Assembly: GCF_900604355.1 (NCBI RefSeq)
Contig: NZ_UWOE01000001.1
Coordinates: forward strand, 1,116,001 to 1,180,000
Direction: 5' to 3'
DNA: 64,000 nucleotides
Source of the DNA: Luxibacter massiliensis
Lineage (GTDB): Bacteria > Bacillota > Clostridia > Lachnospirales > Lachnospiraceae
The notes beneath the pieces were generated by a model. That model was not told where the DNA came from. It saw only the letters and a list, made by a program, of their open reading frames with translations, and searched no databases. Position numbers and translations under genes: made by a program. This document shows, piece by piece, positions 8,774 to 17,499 of the stretch (the first letter of the stretch is position 1; each line of letters starts with the position of its first letter).

Positions 8774-8905
8774 ATTCCCGCGGGCAGCAAGCCAAGGGGA
8801 CATGCGTATATGTCCAGCAGGCAGCCGCCCCCAGGGCCTGTAACCTGGATATCCGCATTGCTGCTAGTTAGATGCCCCGTTTGCCTGCATGGGGATCTTT
8901 GGCTG
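8774..8905 (+). repeat. Intergenic structured repeat, copy 1
   Basis: This copy shares blocks with 54563-54685 (same strand) and with 37950-38027 (opposite strand): TTCCCG-GGGCAGC--GCCAAGGGGACAT, then a GGC-GC block, CTAGTT-GATGC, and finally a GACTTTGGCTG-like end. Three pairings recur: GGACAT/ATGTCC, GCAT/ATGC, and GCCAAG with the terminal CTTTGGC, the last enclosing the others. It lies upstream of the cbiG promoter, so it is not in that gene's leader. Not recognised as any known riboswitch. Confidence 0.65.
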
Positions 8906-8922
8906 CTGTGAGTTAAGGTGCA

Positions 8923-8951
8923 TTGTCTTTTTAAATCCCATGTACTATAAT
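8923..8951 (+). promoter_or_regulatory. Promoter for the first cobalamin operon
   Basis: TTGTCT (8923-8928), a 17-base spacer and TATAAT (8946-8951). The -10 box overlaps an in-frame ATG at 8950, which argues that translation of cbiG starts downstream at 8992. Confidence 0.7.
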
Positions 8952-8991
8952 GATACATGTAAATGCCACAGAAGCAATGGAGGAGGCAGAG

Positions 8992-10086
8992 ATGGAAAGT
9001 CCCCATAATATAGAATATAAGGATACAATTATCATGATCAGCTTCACGGAGGCAGGGAGCAGGCTGAATGGCAGGCTGAATAAGAAGTTTGGCGCCCTGG
9101 GCAGGGTCTGTGAAAGTTATACAGTTGAGAGGTTTGCAGGAAAATATGGACTGAACCCCTTAAAAGAGGATATGAAGGCATGGATTGGGGCGCGGTGGGG
9201 AAGGGCAGCCTTCTTTTTCATCGGGGCAGCAGGGATCGCCGTCAGGTACATTGCGCCGTGGGTGAAGGACAAGTTTTCGGACTCCCCGGTTGTGGTGATG
9301 GATGAAAAAGGAGAGTTTGTCATTCCACTTTTGTCCGGCCATGTGGGGGGAGCCGTGGATCTGGCCCGGTTTGCTGCCGCTTGTACAGGGGCGGTGGGCG
9401 TGTTCACTACAGCCACAGATATACAGCATAAATTTGCGGTGGATGTATTTGCCAAAAGGAATGGCCTTAAAATTGGCAGCCGGGAACTGGCAAAGCGTAT
9501 CTCTGCCGCTGTCCTGGAACAGGAAAAAATCGGATTTTACAGCGACCTGGAGATAAGAGGGGAGGTTCCCGAGGGAATATATATGTGCAGCAGCAGGGAA
9601 CTTTCTAAGTATAAATATGGGATTGCCGTTTTAAGTGAGGGCGGCAGGCACATAGAAAGATTCCAGGGGATGGATATTCTCTGCCTGTCTGAAAGGGCAG
9701 AATATGTGGTGGGGATTGGCTGCCGCAGGGGGGCCGCGAAGGAGGCGCTGGAGGCTGGGTTTGGGCAAGTCATGGCGGCAAACCAAGCTGCCTGTACACA
9801 GGCCGTTGCCTTTGTGAGTATTGATTTAAAGAAAGAGGAGCAAGGACTGATACAGCTGGCAGAGGCATACGGCATTCCTTTGGTGACTTTTTCTGCCCGT
9901 GAGCTGAGCCGTGTGGAAACCGTCAGTTCTGGCTCTCCGTTCGTTCAGAAGGTGACAGGGGTGGATAATGTCTGTGAACGTGCGGCACGGCTTTTCTGTG
10001 CAGAGGGTGAGCTGGTGCAGCCTAAGATATGCCTGGAGGGCGCTGCTTTTGCCTTGGTTAAAAAGAGGCCCGTCCTTTATTTTTAA
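8992..10086 (+). CDS. cbiG: Cobalt-precorrin-5A hydrolase CbiG
   Basis: CbiG opens the delta-lactone of cobalt-precorrin-5A, releasing acetaldehyde, in the anaerobic corrin pathway. The 364-residue protein has the CbiG N-terminal region with FFIGAAGIAVRYIAPWVKDK and VIPLLSGHVGGAVDLAR, a middle region, and the C-terminal CobE/GbiG-like domain with VVGIGCRRGAAKEALE. The start is set at the ATG at 8992, preceded by AGGAGG at 8981-8986; an upstream ATG at 8950 coincides with the promoter. First gene of the cobalamin locus, followed after about 130 bases by cbiJ. Confidence 0.93.
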   Translation: MESPHNIEYKDTIIMISFTEAGSRLNGRLNKKFGALGRVCESYTVERFAGKYGLNPLKEDMKAWIGARWGRAAFFFIGAAGIAVRYIAPWVKDKFSDSPVVVMDEKGEFVIPLLSGHVGGAVDLARFAAACTGAVGVFTTATDIQHKFAVDVFAKRNGLKIGSRELAKRISAAVLEQEKIGFYSDLEIRGEVPEGIYMCSSRELSKYKYGIAVLSEGGRHIERFQGMDILCLSERAEYVVGIGCRRGAAKEALEAGFGQVMAANQAACTQAVAFVSIDLKKEEQGLIQLAEAYGIPLVTFSARELSRVETVSSGSPFVQKVTGVDNVCERAARLFCAEGELVQPKICLEGAAFALVKKRPVLYF

Positions 10087-10219
10087 AGCGCACGGCTCCT
10101 ATAAACTGGGCCGGTCCATAGTCCTGAAAGGGACAATGGCCTGCACATTTGGATGATTCAATATCTGACTGAACATCAGCAGTTTGAGCAGGCAGATACG
10201 ATAAGAAGCAGGAGGAAGA

Positions 10220-11023
10220 ATGGGTAAGGGAGAAAAGGAAACGATAGGATACAGAATACAAATCCTGCTTTTTGCAGGGACTACCGAGGGCAGGCTGCTG
10301 GCAGATGCATTCAGGGAGCTACCAGTCCAGGTGTATGTCAGTACAGCCACACAGTATGGGAAAGAATGTGTCATGGAGAGCGAAAATGTCAAGGTTATGG
10401 CAGGGCGGATGGATGAAAAGGAGATTGCCCGTTTTATAGAGGAACATGGTATCAGCCTGGCCGTAGACGCCACCCATCCTTTTGCGGAGATTGTGACGGA
10501 GAATCTAAGGAATGCCTGCCAAAAATGTAATATAGAATACATCCGGTGCCTGCGGGAGGCCGGGAACCAGAAACCAGGGTCAGAAGGGGACATTGTATTC
10601 ACAGATTCTGTGGAAAACGCGGTGGAGTTTCTAAAGGCCACCAGGGGGAATATACTGATTGCCACAGGCAGTAAGGAGCTGTCTCTGTACACAGAAATAG
10701 AAGATTACCAGGCCAGATGCTACGCTCGGGTTCTATCAACCTTGGAATCTGTCAGAAGGAGTACTGAGCTGGGATTTCAAGGGGCACATCTGATTGCCAT
10801 GCAGGGGCCCTTTGGGGTGGATATAAACAAAGCCATATTAAGGCATATTAAGGCTTCCTATTTTGTGACGAAAGAGTCTGGAAAAACAGGAGGATTTGAG
10901 GAGAAGCTGGAGGCCGCCAGGCAGACCGGGGCAGTCCTTGTGGCAGTGGGAAGGCCCAGGGAAACAGGCTTGGATGTTGAACAGACAAAAGCCTATGTGG
11001 TCCAAAAAGCAGCCGAGGCTTAA
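10220..11023 (+). CDS. cbiJ: Cobalt-precorrin-6A reductase CbiJ/CobK
   Basis: This enzyme reduces cobalt-precorrin-6A to the 6B form with NADPH. The 267-residue protein shows the family N terminus ILLFAGTTEGRLLADAF, then SLAVDATHPFAEIVTENL in the middle and FVTKESGKTGGFEEKLEAA near the end, all conserved CobK/CbiJ blocks. An AGGAGG-like site precedes the ATG. It sits between cbiG and the adenosyltransferase gene on the same strand. Confidence 0.94.
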   Translation: MGKGEKETIGYRIQILLFAGTTEGRLLADAFRELPVQVYVSTATQYGKECVMESENVKVMAGRMDEKEIARFIEEHGISLAVDATHPFAEIVTENLRNACQKCNIEYIRCLREAGNQKPGSEGDIVFTDSVENAVEFLKATRGNILIATGSKELSLYTEIEDYQARCYARVLSTLESVRRSTELGFQGAHLIAMQGPFGVDINKAILRHIKASYFVTKESGKTGGFEEKLEAARQTGAVLVAVGRPRETGLDVEQTKAYVVQKAAEA

Positions 11024-11126
11024 GAGAACGCGAAAAGCAGAAAAGAGGCGGCCTTATGGCGAAATGAAATTGCATATTATATGGGAATATGGTAATATTA
11101 TCCCTGTGACTGGGGGAGGTGAGCGG

Positions 11127-11654
11127 ATGGACAGAGGACTGGTACATATTTACTGCGGAGATGGAAAAGGGAAGACCACTGCAGCTACGGGACTGGCGGT
11201 CCGGGCGGCAGGCTGCGGGAAGAAAGTCCTGTTTGCCCGTTTTCTTAAAAATGAAAATTCCGGGGAATTACGTGTTTTGGAACAGATTCCAGAGATTGAC
11301 GTCATGCATCCTGAACAGTCCCATGGGTTTTACTGGACGCTGGATGAAGGGCAGAAGGCTAAGGCCAGGGAAGTATATAGAAAATTCTGGGACGTAATAC
11401 AGGGGAAAATAAGGGCGGGCGGTTACTTTATGCTGGTTATGGATGAGTTTATGGCCGCATACAGGTACGGGTTCATTCCCTCTGAAGAGGCATTGGAGCT
11501 TCTGAAGGAGAATCCCCAAGGGTTGGAAATCATTCTCACCGGCAGGGACCCGGCGGAGGAACTGGCTGCCCTTGCAGACTATGTGTCCGAGATAAGTAAA
11601 GTAAAACATCCCTTTGACCGGGGGATAAGGGCAAGGAGGGGGATAGAGTATTAA
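11127..11654 (+). CDS. cobO: Cob(I)yrinic acid a,c-diamide adenosyltransferase (CobO/BtuR family)
   Basis: This enzyme transfers the 5'-deoxyadenosyl group from ATP to Co(I) corrinoids. The 175-residue protein begins with the family P-loop region VHIYCGDGKGKTTAATGLA and contains LVMDEFMAAYRYGF, which corresponds to the CobO Walker-B-like segment. The start is the ATG at 11127, after a very strong GGGGGAGGTG at 11112-11121; earlier in-frame starts lack a ribosome binding site. It is the last gene before the cobalamin riboswitch. Confidence 0.92.
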   Translation: MDRGLVHIYCGDGKGKTTAATGLAVRAAGCGKKVLFARFLKNENSGELRVLEQIPEIDVMHPEQSHGFYWTLDEGQKAKAREVYRKFWDVIQGKIRAGGYFMLVMDEFMAAYRYGFIPSEEALELLKENPQGLEIILTGRDPAEELAALADYVSEISKVKHPFDRGIRARRGIEY

Positions 11655-11692
11655 TCACTTCCCACATTGGAAACAGGCCAACAGGGGGGACC

Positions 11693-11925
11693 CTTTGGTA
11701 TAGATGCGCCGGGTATGGCATACCGGCACAAAATATTCAAATCCTGCAGACAATTTAAGAGAAGGCCGCCTATGGGCGGCAGGGGAAGCAGGTCAGAATC
11801 CTGCACAATACCCGTTGCTGTATTAGAGGAGTGGTATTCCATTAGGTCACTGTAGATATATCTATGGGAAGGCGGAATACTGTGAGGATACTTAAGTCAG
11901 AACACCCGCTCTTAAATGGATTTGG
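11693..11925 (+). promoter_or_regulatory. Cobalamin riboswitch upstream of cbiM
   Basis: The core matches the adenosylcobalamin aptamer: GGGAAGCAGGT, then AATCCTGC-C, CCCGTTGCTGTA (the CCGCCACTGT block), and a distal GTCAGAACACCCGC close to the 3' B12-box end. A peripheral stem (GCCGGGTATGGCATACCGGC) precedes it. It should repress the cobalt-uptake and corrin genes starting at 12028 when cobalamin is abundant. Outer boundaries are approximate. Confidence 0.85.
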
Positions 11926-11969
11926 ATGGTTACGGGGATATAGCCGGGTGTTTGCTGCAGATCTCATTC

Positions 11970-12006
11970 GATTTTGTGGTGACCCTGGAATATTTCAGAC
12001 AAAATC
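11970..12006 (+). other. Hairpin upstream of the cbiM ribosome binding site
   Basis: GATTTTGT (11970-11977) pairs with ACAAAATC (11999-12006), just before the AAAAAAGGAGAG ribosome binding site of cbiM. No T-run follows. It is a plausible expression-platform element of the riboswitch that acts on translation, but this is inference. Confidence 0.4.
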
Positions 12007-12027
12007 ACAAAAAAGGAGAGAGAACAC

Positions 12028-12777
12028 ATGTCAAAGAAAGAAAAAACCTTACTCAGGGCATCCATAGCTTTTGCGGTTATGTTTGCCTTCGCACCAGCTG
12101 CAAATGCGATGCACATAATGGAAGGGTATCTTCCAGTATCTTTTTGTGTTGCATGGGGAGTTATCTGTGTCCCGTTTCTGGCGGCTGGTTTCATTTCCCT
12201 GAAAAAGAAGTTAATGGAAAACCGGAAGACCATCACCCTGATCGCCATGTCAGGCGCTTTTATTTTCGTTATTTCCTCCCTTAAGATCCCGTCTGTTACG
12301 GGCAGCTGTTCCCACATGACAGGGACGGGCCTGGGGGCAATCCTGTTTGGTCCAGTATCAGTCAGTGTGCTGGGAATCATCGTGCTTCTGTTCCAGGCTA
12401 TACTGCTGGCACATGGGGGACTGACTACCTTAGGCGCCAATACATTTTCTATGGCAATCGCAGGGCCTTTTGTTTCTTTCGGAATTTATAAGCTCTGTAC
12501 GAAGCTGAAGGTAAACAGGAAGGTATCCGTATTTTTAGCTGCCTGTCTGGGAGATTTATTTACATATTGCGTGACCAGCATCCAGCTGGCCCTGGCCTAT
12601 CCTTCAGAGTCTGGCGGAATGGCCGCTTCGGCTGTGAAGTTTCTGGGGATATTTGCGCCCACCCAGCTTCCTCTGGCAATCATAGAGGGAATCCTCACAG
12701 TTGTCATTGTCATTGCCATGGAATCTTATGCAAGGCCAGAACTTAAGGCCATTGGTTTTTTGAAGGAGGCGAAGTAA
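12028..12777 (+). CDS. cbiM: Cobalt ECF transporter substrate-binding component CbiM
   Basis: CbiM is the membrane S-component that captures Co2+. The 249-residue protein has an N-terminal signal-like segment ending near PAANA; the mature chain starts MHIMEGYLP, and the Met-His terminus is the metal-binding site in this family. About six membrane helices follow, with GSCSHMTGTGLGAILFGP conserved. The gene follows the cobalamin riboswitch and overlaps the cbiNQO transport operon in order and spacing (cbiN starts 1 base after the stop). Confidence 0.97.
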   Translation: MSKKEKTLLRASIAFAVMFAFAPAANAMHIMEGYLPVSFCVAWGVICVPFLAAGFISLKKKLMENRKTITLIAMSGAFIFVISSLKIPSVTGSCSHMTGTGLGAILFGPVSVSVLGIIVLLFQAILLAHGGLTTLGANTFSMAIAGPFVSFGIYKLCTKLKVNRKVSVFLAACLGDLFTYCVTSIQLALAYPSESGGMAASAVKFLGIFAPTQLPLAIIEGILTVVIVIAMESYARPELKAIGFLKEAK

Positions 12778-12778
12778 G

Positions 12779-13102
12779 ATGAGTAAGAATACAAAGTTAG
12801 TTATAATCCTGTTAATGATTGCCGCCCTTATTGCAGTGGTTCCTCTGTTTGCCCTCAAGGGGGCGGAGTTCGGCGGATCCGACGATGCAGGCAGTGTGAT
12901 GGTGGAAGAAATACACGGAGAATATACACCCTGGTTTACCCCTGTGCTGGAGACTGCATTGGACGGGGAACTCCCTGGAGAAGTGGAAAGCCTGATCTTC
13001 TGCATACAGACTGGGATTGGCGTGGGAATCATCGCCTTTGTCATGGGACGTTTTGTGGAAAGAAAGAAGTGGGTGGAAAAAGAAGGGAAGGCAGAGAATT
13101 AG
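12779..13102 (+). CDS. cbiN: Cobalt ECF transporter component CbiN
   Basis: This is a 107-residue protein with a membrane helix at each end (about 7-25 and 75-93) and a short extracytoplasmic loop containing GAEFGGSDDAG, the classical CbiN layout. CbiN assists metal loading of CbiM. It starts 1 base after cbiM and precedes cbiQ. Confidence 0.95.
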   Translation: MSKNTKLVIILLMIAALIAVVPLFALKGAEFGGSDDAGSVMVEEIHGEYTPWFTPVLETALDGELPGEVESLIFCIQTGIGVGIIAFVMGRFVERKKWVEKEGKAEN

Positions 13103-13124
13103 TCTGCAAAAAGAGGAAGAAAAT

Positions 13125-13898
13125 ATGATTGTAGTAGATAAGCTCTGCTATCGCTCAAAACTCCGGTATATAAATGCAGGAGAAAAATTTGCTTTTTCTA
13201 TGGCCACACTGATGATCTGTATTGCCAGCCGTTCAGCCATAATAGCTGTAATTGTTTTATTGCTGGATGCTTACCTCACTGTAGCAAGGGGGGGGATCCC
13301 TTTTAGGAAGTATATAAGGCTTATGTCTGTTCCTTTTGTATTTCTTATATTAAGTACATTGGCAATTATTGTTAATATTTCAAAGATCCCACTGGATGCC
13401 TACGCGGTGCCAGTGGGAACCTTTTTTATCACAGGAAGCAGGGCATCCCTGATGTTCGGCGTACAATTAATCCTGACAGCTATGGCTTCTGTGTCCTGCC
13501 TGTATTTCCTGTCACTGAACACAACCATGACGGATATAGTATATGTCCTGAAAAAGCTTTACTGCCCCGGGCTGCTGATAGAATTGATGCTGCTGGTGTA
13601 CCGGTTTATCTTTGTGCTTATGGAGACTGCCTCGGCGATCATGGTTTCCCAGAAATCCAGGCTTGGGAACTTAAACTTTAAGACCTCTGTGTCATCCTTC
13701 GGGCAAATGGGGGCGGGACTGTTTATCCGTGCCTTCAGGCGTTCTAACGCCCTGTACGACGCCATGGAATCAAGGTGCTACGATGGGAGGATAGAGGTCC
13801 TCAATGAACAGCGGCCGGCCAGGGCAAAGGAAATTGCCATGATTGCTGTATTTGAGCTTTTACTGCTGGCGTTTACCATAGGGAGGGGACTTATATGA
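13125..13898 (+). CDS. cbiQ: Cobalt ECF transporter T component CbiQ
   Basis: CbiQ is the transmembrane coupling protein that links CbiM/N to the ATPase. The 257-residue protein has several membrane segments and the cytoplasmic coupling helices with AFRRSNALYDAMESRCYDG, which contains the conserved T-component Ala-Arg-Gly-like motif region. The start is set at the ATG at 13125, with a GAGGAAG site; the longer frame from 13017 overlaps cbiN and has no ribosome binding site. The stop overlaps the cbiO start by 4 bases. Confidence 0.95.
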   Translation: MIVVDKLCYRSKLRYINAGEKFAFSMATLMICIASRSAIIAVIVLLLDAYLTVARGGIPFRKYIRLMSVPFVFLILSTLAIIVNISKIPLDAYAVPVGTFFITGSRASLMFGVQLILTAMASVSCLYFLSLNTTMTDIVYVLKKLYCPGLLIELMLLVYRFIFVLMETASAIMVSQKSRLGNLNFKTSVSSFGQMGAGLFIRAFRRSNALYDAMESRCYDGRIEVLNEQRPARAKEIAMIAVFELLLLAFTIGRGLI

Positions 13899-14746
13899 GC
13901 GGAGAAAATGAAGATATTATTTTGGAGGCGCGGGATATATATTATACTTATGAGGAGGGAGGCCCCCCTTCTCTCAATGGAGTAAGCCTAAAGATAAAAA
14001 AAGGGAAAAAAGTCGCTTTTATGGGGGCCAATGGCTGTGGGAAATCTACTTTCTTTTTGTGCTGCAACGGCATAATCCGGCCAGACCGGGGAGAGGTTCT
14101 GTTCCAGGGAAAAACTCTGGATTATTCCAGGAAAGGACTGCTGGATCTCAGGAGAGGGGTACAGATTGTATTTCAGGATCCAGATAATCAGTTATTTTCA
14201 GCCAGTGTGTATCAGGAAATTTCCTTTGGGCCCATGAACCTTGGGATCCCTGAGGAGGAGGCACGCCGGGACATCGAAGAGGTGATTGCATACCTGGAAA
14301 TCACGCCCTTTCGGGACAGGCCGGCCCATGCGCTGAGCGGAGGGCAGAAAAAGCAGGTGTCAGTAGCCGACGTGCTTGTGATGCACCCGGAGGTGATTAT
14401 ATTAGATGAGCCGGCCGCCGCCCTGGATGCAAAGCATACAAAAAAGGTAAACGAGATCGTAGACCGGCTGGCGGGACAGGGGATTACAATTCTGATGGCC
14501 ACCCATGATATCAACTATGCCCTTGGCTGGGCGGATGAGATTGTGCTGATGCATGAAGGGAAGGTTCTGCTGCAGGATGATCCCCTGACTGTATGCTCCA
14601 ACCGTGAGGCCCTGGCTATGACGAACCAGGAGGAGCCGGCAGTGCTTCAATTATTTGACAAGATGGTAAAAAAAGGAATGTTAGATTCCTCCATGGAGCC
14701 TCCTGTGAATATGGGGGAGCTTTACGGGTATATAGAGAAGAGTTAA
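13895..14746 (+). CDS. cbiO: Cobalt ECF transporter ATPase CbiO
   Basis: This is the ABC ATPase that energises cobalt uptake. The 283-residue protein carries Walker A MGANGCGKST, Q-loop VFQDPDNQLF, signature LSGGQKKQVSVADVL, Walker B VIILDEPAAALD and a switch His in MATHD. The ATG overlaps the cbiQ stop (ATGA), which shows translational coupling. The Q-loop form DPDNQ is characteristic of ECF-type ATPases. Confidence 0.96.
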   Translation: MSGENEDIILEARDIYYTYEEGGPPSLNGVSLKIKKGKKVAFMGANGCGKSTFFLCCNGIIRPDRGEVLFQGKTLDYSRKGLLDLRRGVQIVFQDPDNQLFSASVYQEISFGPMNLGIPEEEARRDIEEVIAYLEITPFRDRPAHALSGGQKKQVSVADVLVMHPEVIILDEPAAALDAKHTKKVNEIVDRLAGQGITILMATHDINYALGWADEIVLMHEGKVLLQDDPLTVCSNREALAMTNQEEPAVLQLFDKMVKKGMLDSSMEPPVNMGELYGYIEKS

Positions 14747-14761
14747 TGAGAAGGAGGCATT

Positions 14762-15547
14762 ATGGAAAGAAAAGCAGGCGCCAGAAAGGCCATTCTTATA
14801 GTGAGCTTTGGCACAAGCCATTTGGATACGCTGGAGAAAAATATTGCACAGATTGAAAGGCAGGCGGGAGAGACATTTCCCGACTATAAAATATACAGGG
14901 CTTTTACAAGCCACATGATACTCAGAAAATTAAAGAAGAAAGAGAATCTCTCTATTTTTACGGTGCAGGAGGCCATGGGGCAGATGGCGGCGGACGGCAT
15001 TGAAAGTGTGGTTGTACAGCCTACGCATATAATCAATGGAATTGAAAATGACAGGATGCTCAGTGATGTGGAGGAGTATGCAGACAAATTCAAAAAAATC
15101 CGGATTGGGGCCCCTCTGTTGACCAGTGTGGAGGATTATAAGAAATCCATCCACGCCGTCATGGCAGAGGCAGGGCTTAAGGAGGATGAGATACTGGTAT
15201 TGATGGGGCACGGCACTGACCACCACGCCAACGCGGCTTATCCAACTCTGGAATATACGTTCCATTCCCTGGGCTATAATCAGGTCCTGGTGGGGACAGT
15301 AGAGGGGTTTCCAGATTTGACAAATGTGATGGCTAAATTGGAGATTGCCGGCAGGAAAAAGGTGGTCCTCATGCCGTTCATGGTTGTGGCAGGGGACCAC
15401 GCCAAAAATGACATGGCGGGGGAGGAAGATTCCTGGAAAAGCGAACTTAAAGAGGCTGGATATGAGGTGAAAGCTATTATCAGGGGCCTTGGAGAAATGC
15501 AGGGGATCCGGAACATCTATATGGAACACATTGAAGCCGTGATTTAA
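14762..15547 (+). CDS. cbiK: Sirohydrochlorin cobaltochelatase CbiK
   Basis: CbiK inserts Co2+ into sirohydrochlorin (factor II), the committing step of the anaerobic route. The 261-residue protein starts with LIVSFGTSHLDTLEKNI and carries metal-binding histidines in LMGHGTDHHANAAYP and VVAGDHAKNDMAG, as in the two-lobed CbiK chelatases. An AAGGAGG site precedes the ATG. No export signal is present, so it is the cytosolic form. It follows the cobalt transporter genes directly, consistent with channelling cobalt into the pathway. Confidence 0.96.
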   Translation: MERKAGARKAILIVSFGTSHLDTLEKNIAQIERQAGETFPDYKIYRAFTSHMILRKLKKKENLSIFTVQEAMGQMAADGIESVVVQPTHIINGIENDRMLSDVEEYADKFKKIRIGAPLLTSVEDYKKSIHAVMAEAGLKEDEILVLMGHGTDHHANAAYPTLEYTFHSLGYNQVLVGTVEGFPDLTNVMAKLEIAGRKKVVLMPFMVVAGDHAKNDMAGEEDSWKSELKEAGYEVKAIIRGLGEMQGIRNIYMEHIEAVI

Positions 15548-15571
15548 GCTGTGTGAAAAAAGGAGAGACAG

Positions 15572-16756
15572 ATGCAGCAGGAGAATGCAAAAGGGCAGCA
15601 GGGGGAGCTTGTGTGGAAGAACCAAAAAAAGCTCAGATCTGGCTATACAACAGGAAGCTGCGGCGCTGCGGCAGCCAAGGCCGCCGCATATATGCTTTTG
15701 TCAGGGGAAAGGGCAGAACAAGTATCACTCCTGACTCCCAAAGGTGTACTCCTTTATCTGGAAGTGGAGGAAATAACATTTGGAGAGGATTTTGTAAGCT
15801 GTGCTGTGCGGAAGGACAGCGGGGACGACCCGGATGTGACAGATAAAGTCCTGGTTTTTGCCCAGGTCAGCCGGTGCCCGGGGACCGGACTCATCCTGGA
15901 CGGCGGCGAGGGGGTAGGCAGAGTCACGAAAAAAGGACTGGAACAGAAGATCGGCGAAGCTGCCATCAACAGGGTGCCCCGCCGGATGATTCTGGAGGCA
16001 GTTGATGAACAGAGGGAAAAGGCCAGATATACCGGAGGGCTTAAGATTATCATTTCTGTGCCCGGAGGGGCAGACCTGGCAAATAGGACTTTTAACCCAA
16101 GGCTTGGGATCCAGGGGGGGATCTCGATCCTGGGCACCAGCGGGATAGTGGAGCCCATGAGTGAAAAAGCGCTTATAGATACTATATACCTGGAAATGAA
16201 GGTCTTAAAAGAGAACGGGCATGACTGGTGTTACGTTGTCCCTGGGAACTATGGGAGTGATTTTTTGGCCCAGGCTCTGGGGTTTGACGGGGAGATGGCT
16301 GTCAAATGCAGTAATTATATTGGAGAGATGATTGACGCCGCTGTGGGACTGAAGATGAAAGGAGTTTTTCTGGTGGGCCATGTGGGGAAACTGATTAAAT
16401 TGGCGGCGGGGGTCATGAATACCCATTCCAGACAGGCGGACTGCAGGATGGAGGTATTTGCCGCCCATGCCGCCATGGCAGGGGCGCCCTGCGGCATAGT
16501 AAAAAGGCTGATGGAATGTGTGACCACTACAGAGGCAGTGGAGATATTAAAAAAAGAAGGGCTGCTTAAGGAGGTCATGGGGACTGTCATGAAGCGGATT
16601 GATTTCTATCTGAGGCAGCGGGCCGGGGGGCAGCTGCAAATCGGAGCGGCTGTATTCTCGCTGGAAGAGGGAATCCTGGGGGTGACAGCCTGTGCAGAAA
16701 TGATGTTGGCCAGCGCTGGGCTAAGAGAGCAGACACAAAAGGAGAAAGCAGAATGA
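15572..16756 (+). CDS. cbiD: Cobalt-precorrin-5B C1-methyltransferase CbiD
   Basis: CbiD methylates C1 of the corrin ring using SAM in the anaerobic pathway. The 394-residue protein contains the family hallmark RSGYTTGSCGAAAAKAAAY near the N terminus and further conserved segments (GGADLANRTFNPRLGI; GGISILGTSGIVEPMS). The ATG follows AGGAGAG. The stop overlaps the cbiL start by 4 bases. Confidence 0.96.
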   Translation: MQQENAKGQQGELVWKNQKKLRSGYTTGSCGAAAAKAAAYMLLSGERAEQVSLLTPKGVLLYLEVEEITFGEDFVSCAVRKDSGDDPDVTDKVLVFAQVSRCPGTGLILDGGEGVGRVTKKGLEQKIGEAAINRVPRRMILEAVDEQREKARYTGGLKIIISVPGGADLANRTFNPRLGIQGGISILGTSGIVEPMSEKALIDTIYLEMKVLKENGHDWCYVVPGNYGSDFLAQALGFDGEMAVKCSNYIGEMIDAAVGLKMKGVFLVGHVGKLIKLAAGVMNTHSRQADCRMEVFAAHAAMAGAPCGIVKRLMECVTTTEAVEILKKEGLLKEVMGTVMKRIDFYLRQRAGGQLQIGAAVFSLEEGILGVTACAEMMLASAGLREQTQKEKAE

Positions 16757-17499
16757 GTGGTATTTTTTATGGAATCGGAGTAGGGCCGGGGGATCCAGAA
16801 CTTCTTACAATCAAAGCGGCCAGATTAATCAGGGAATGTGATGTTCTGGCTGTTGCAGTGTCCGGCTTTGGCCTGTGTGCGCCGGTGTTTGAGGAAGCCG
16901 GGGAAAAAAAAGTGCCCGGGCAGTATCTGGACCACTGTGTGGCATACCAGATTGTGCTCGGGGCAGTGCCGGAAGCGGCGGAGAAGGATAAGCTGTATCT
17001 GCCTATGCCCATGGTGAAGGACAAAGAGAGGCTGAAGCAGATCCATGACGCCTGCGCAGACTGCACACAGGAACAATTGCGCAGAGGAAGATCCGTGGCT
17101 TTTATTACATTGGGGGATCCCACTGTTTATTCTACATGCCTGTACGTCCATAAACGGCTGAAAAGGCGGGGGGCAGACACCCGCCTCATTCCCGGAATCC
17201 CTTCTTTCTGCGCCGCGGCGGCCAGAATGGACACAGGACTGGCCGAAAATAAGGAGGAGCTGCATATCATACCTGCTTCCTATGGAGTGGAGGAAAGCCT
17301 GGGACTGCCAGGGACGAAAGTCCTGATGAAAGCTGGGAGAAAAATGCCTGAGGTGAAACAGGCCGTCCGGGACAGGGGACTTGCAGTACAGATGGTAGAA
17401 AACTGCGGCATGGATAATGAACATATATACTGGGGAACCGAGGAAATACCAGAGGATGCAGGGTATTATTCCCTAGTGATTGTGAAGGAGGGAAAATAA
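16753..17499 (+). CDS. cbiL: Cobalt-precorrin-2 C20-methyltransferase CbiL
   Basis: This SAM-dependent tetrapyrrole methylase acts on C20. The 248-residue protein has the N-terminal FYGIGVGPGDPELLTIKAA, the family signature LGDPTVYSTCLYVHKRL, and the second-half IPGIPSFCAAAARM. These features distinguish CobI/CbiL from the other methylases in the cluster. It overlaps cbiD by 4 bases and abuts cbiF with no gap. Confidence 0.95.
   Translation: MSGIFYGIGVGPGDPELLTIKAARLIRECDVLAVAVSGFGLCAPVFEEAGEKKVPGQYLDHCVAYQIVLGAVPEAAEKDKLYLPMPMVKDKERLKQIHDACADCTQEQLRRGRSVAFITLGDPTVYSTCLYVHKRLKRRGADTRLIPGIPSFCAAAARMDTGLAENKEELHIIPASYGVEESLGLPGTKVLMKAGRKMPEVKQAVRDRGLAVQMVENCGMDNEHIYWGTEEIPEDAGYYSLVIVKEGK

Noticed and set aside
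8774..8905. Cobalamin riboswitch in front of cbiG
   Set aside because: The core aptamer blocks (GGGAA-C-GGTG, GCCACTG) are missing, and the element lies upstream of the probable cbiG promoter. The same element occurs beside unrelated genes at 38.0 and 54.6 kb.
8950..8991. Upstream ATG at 8950 as start of cbiG
   Set aside because: It overlaps the -10 box of a good promoter and has no ribosome binding site; the ATG at 8992 has AGGAGG at the right distance.
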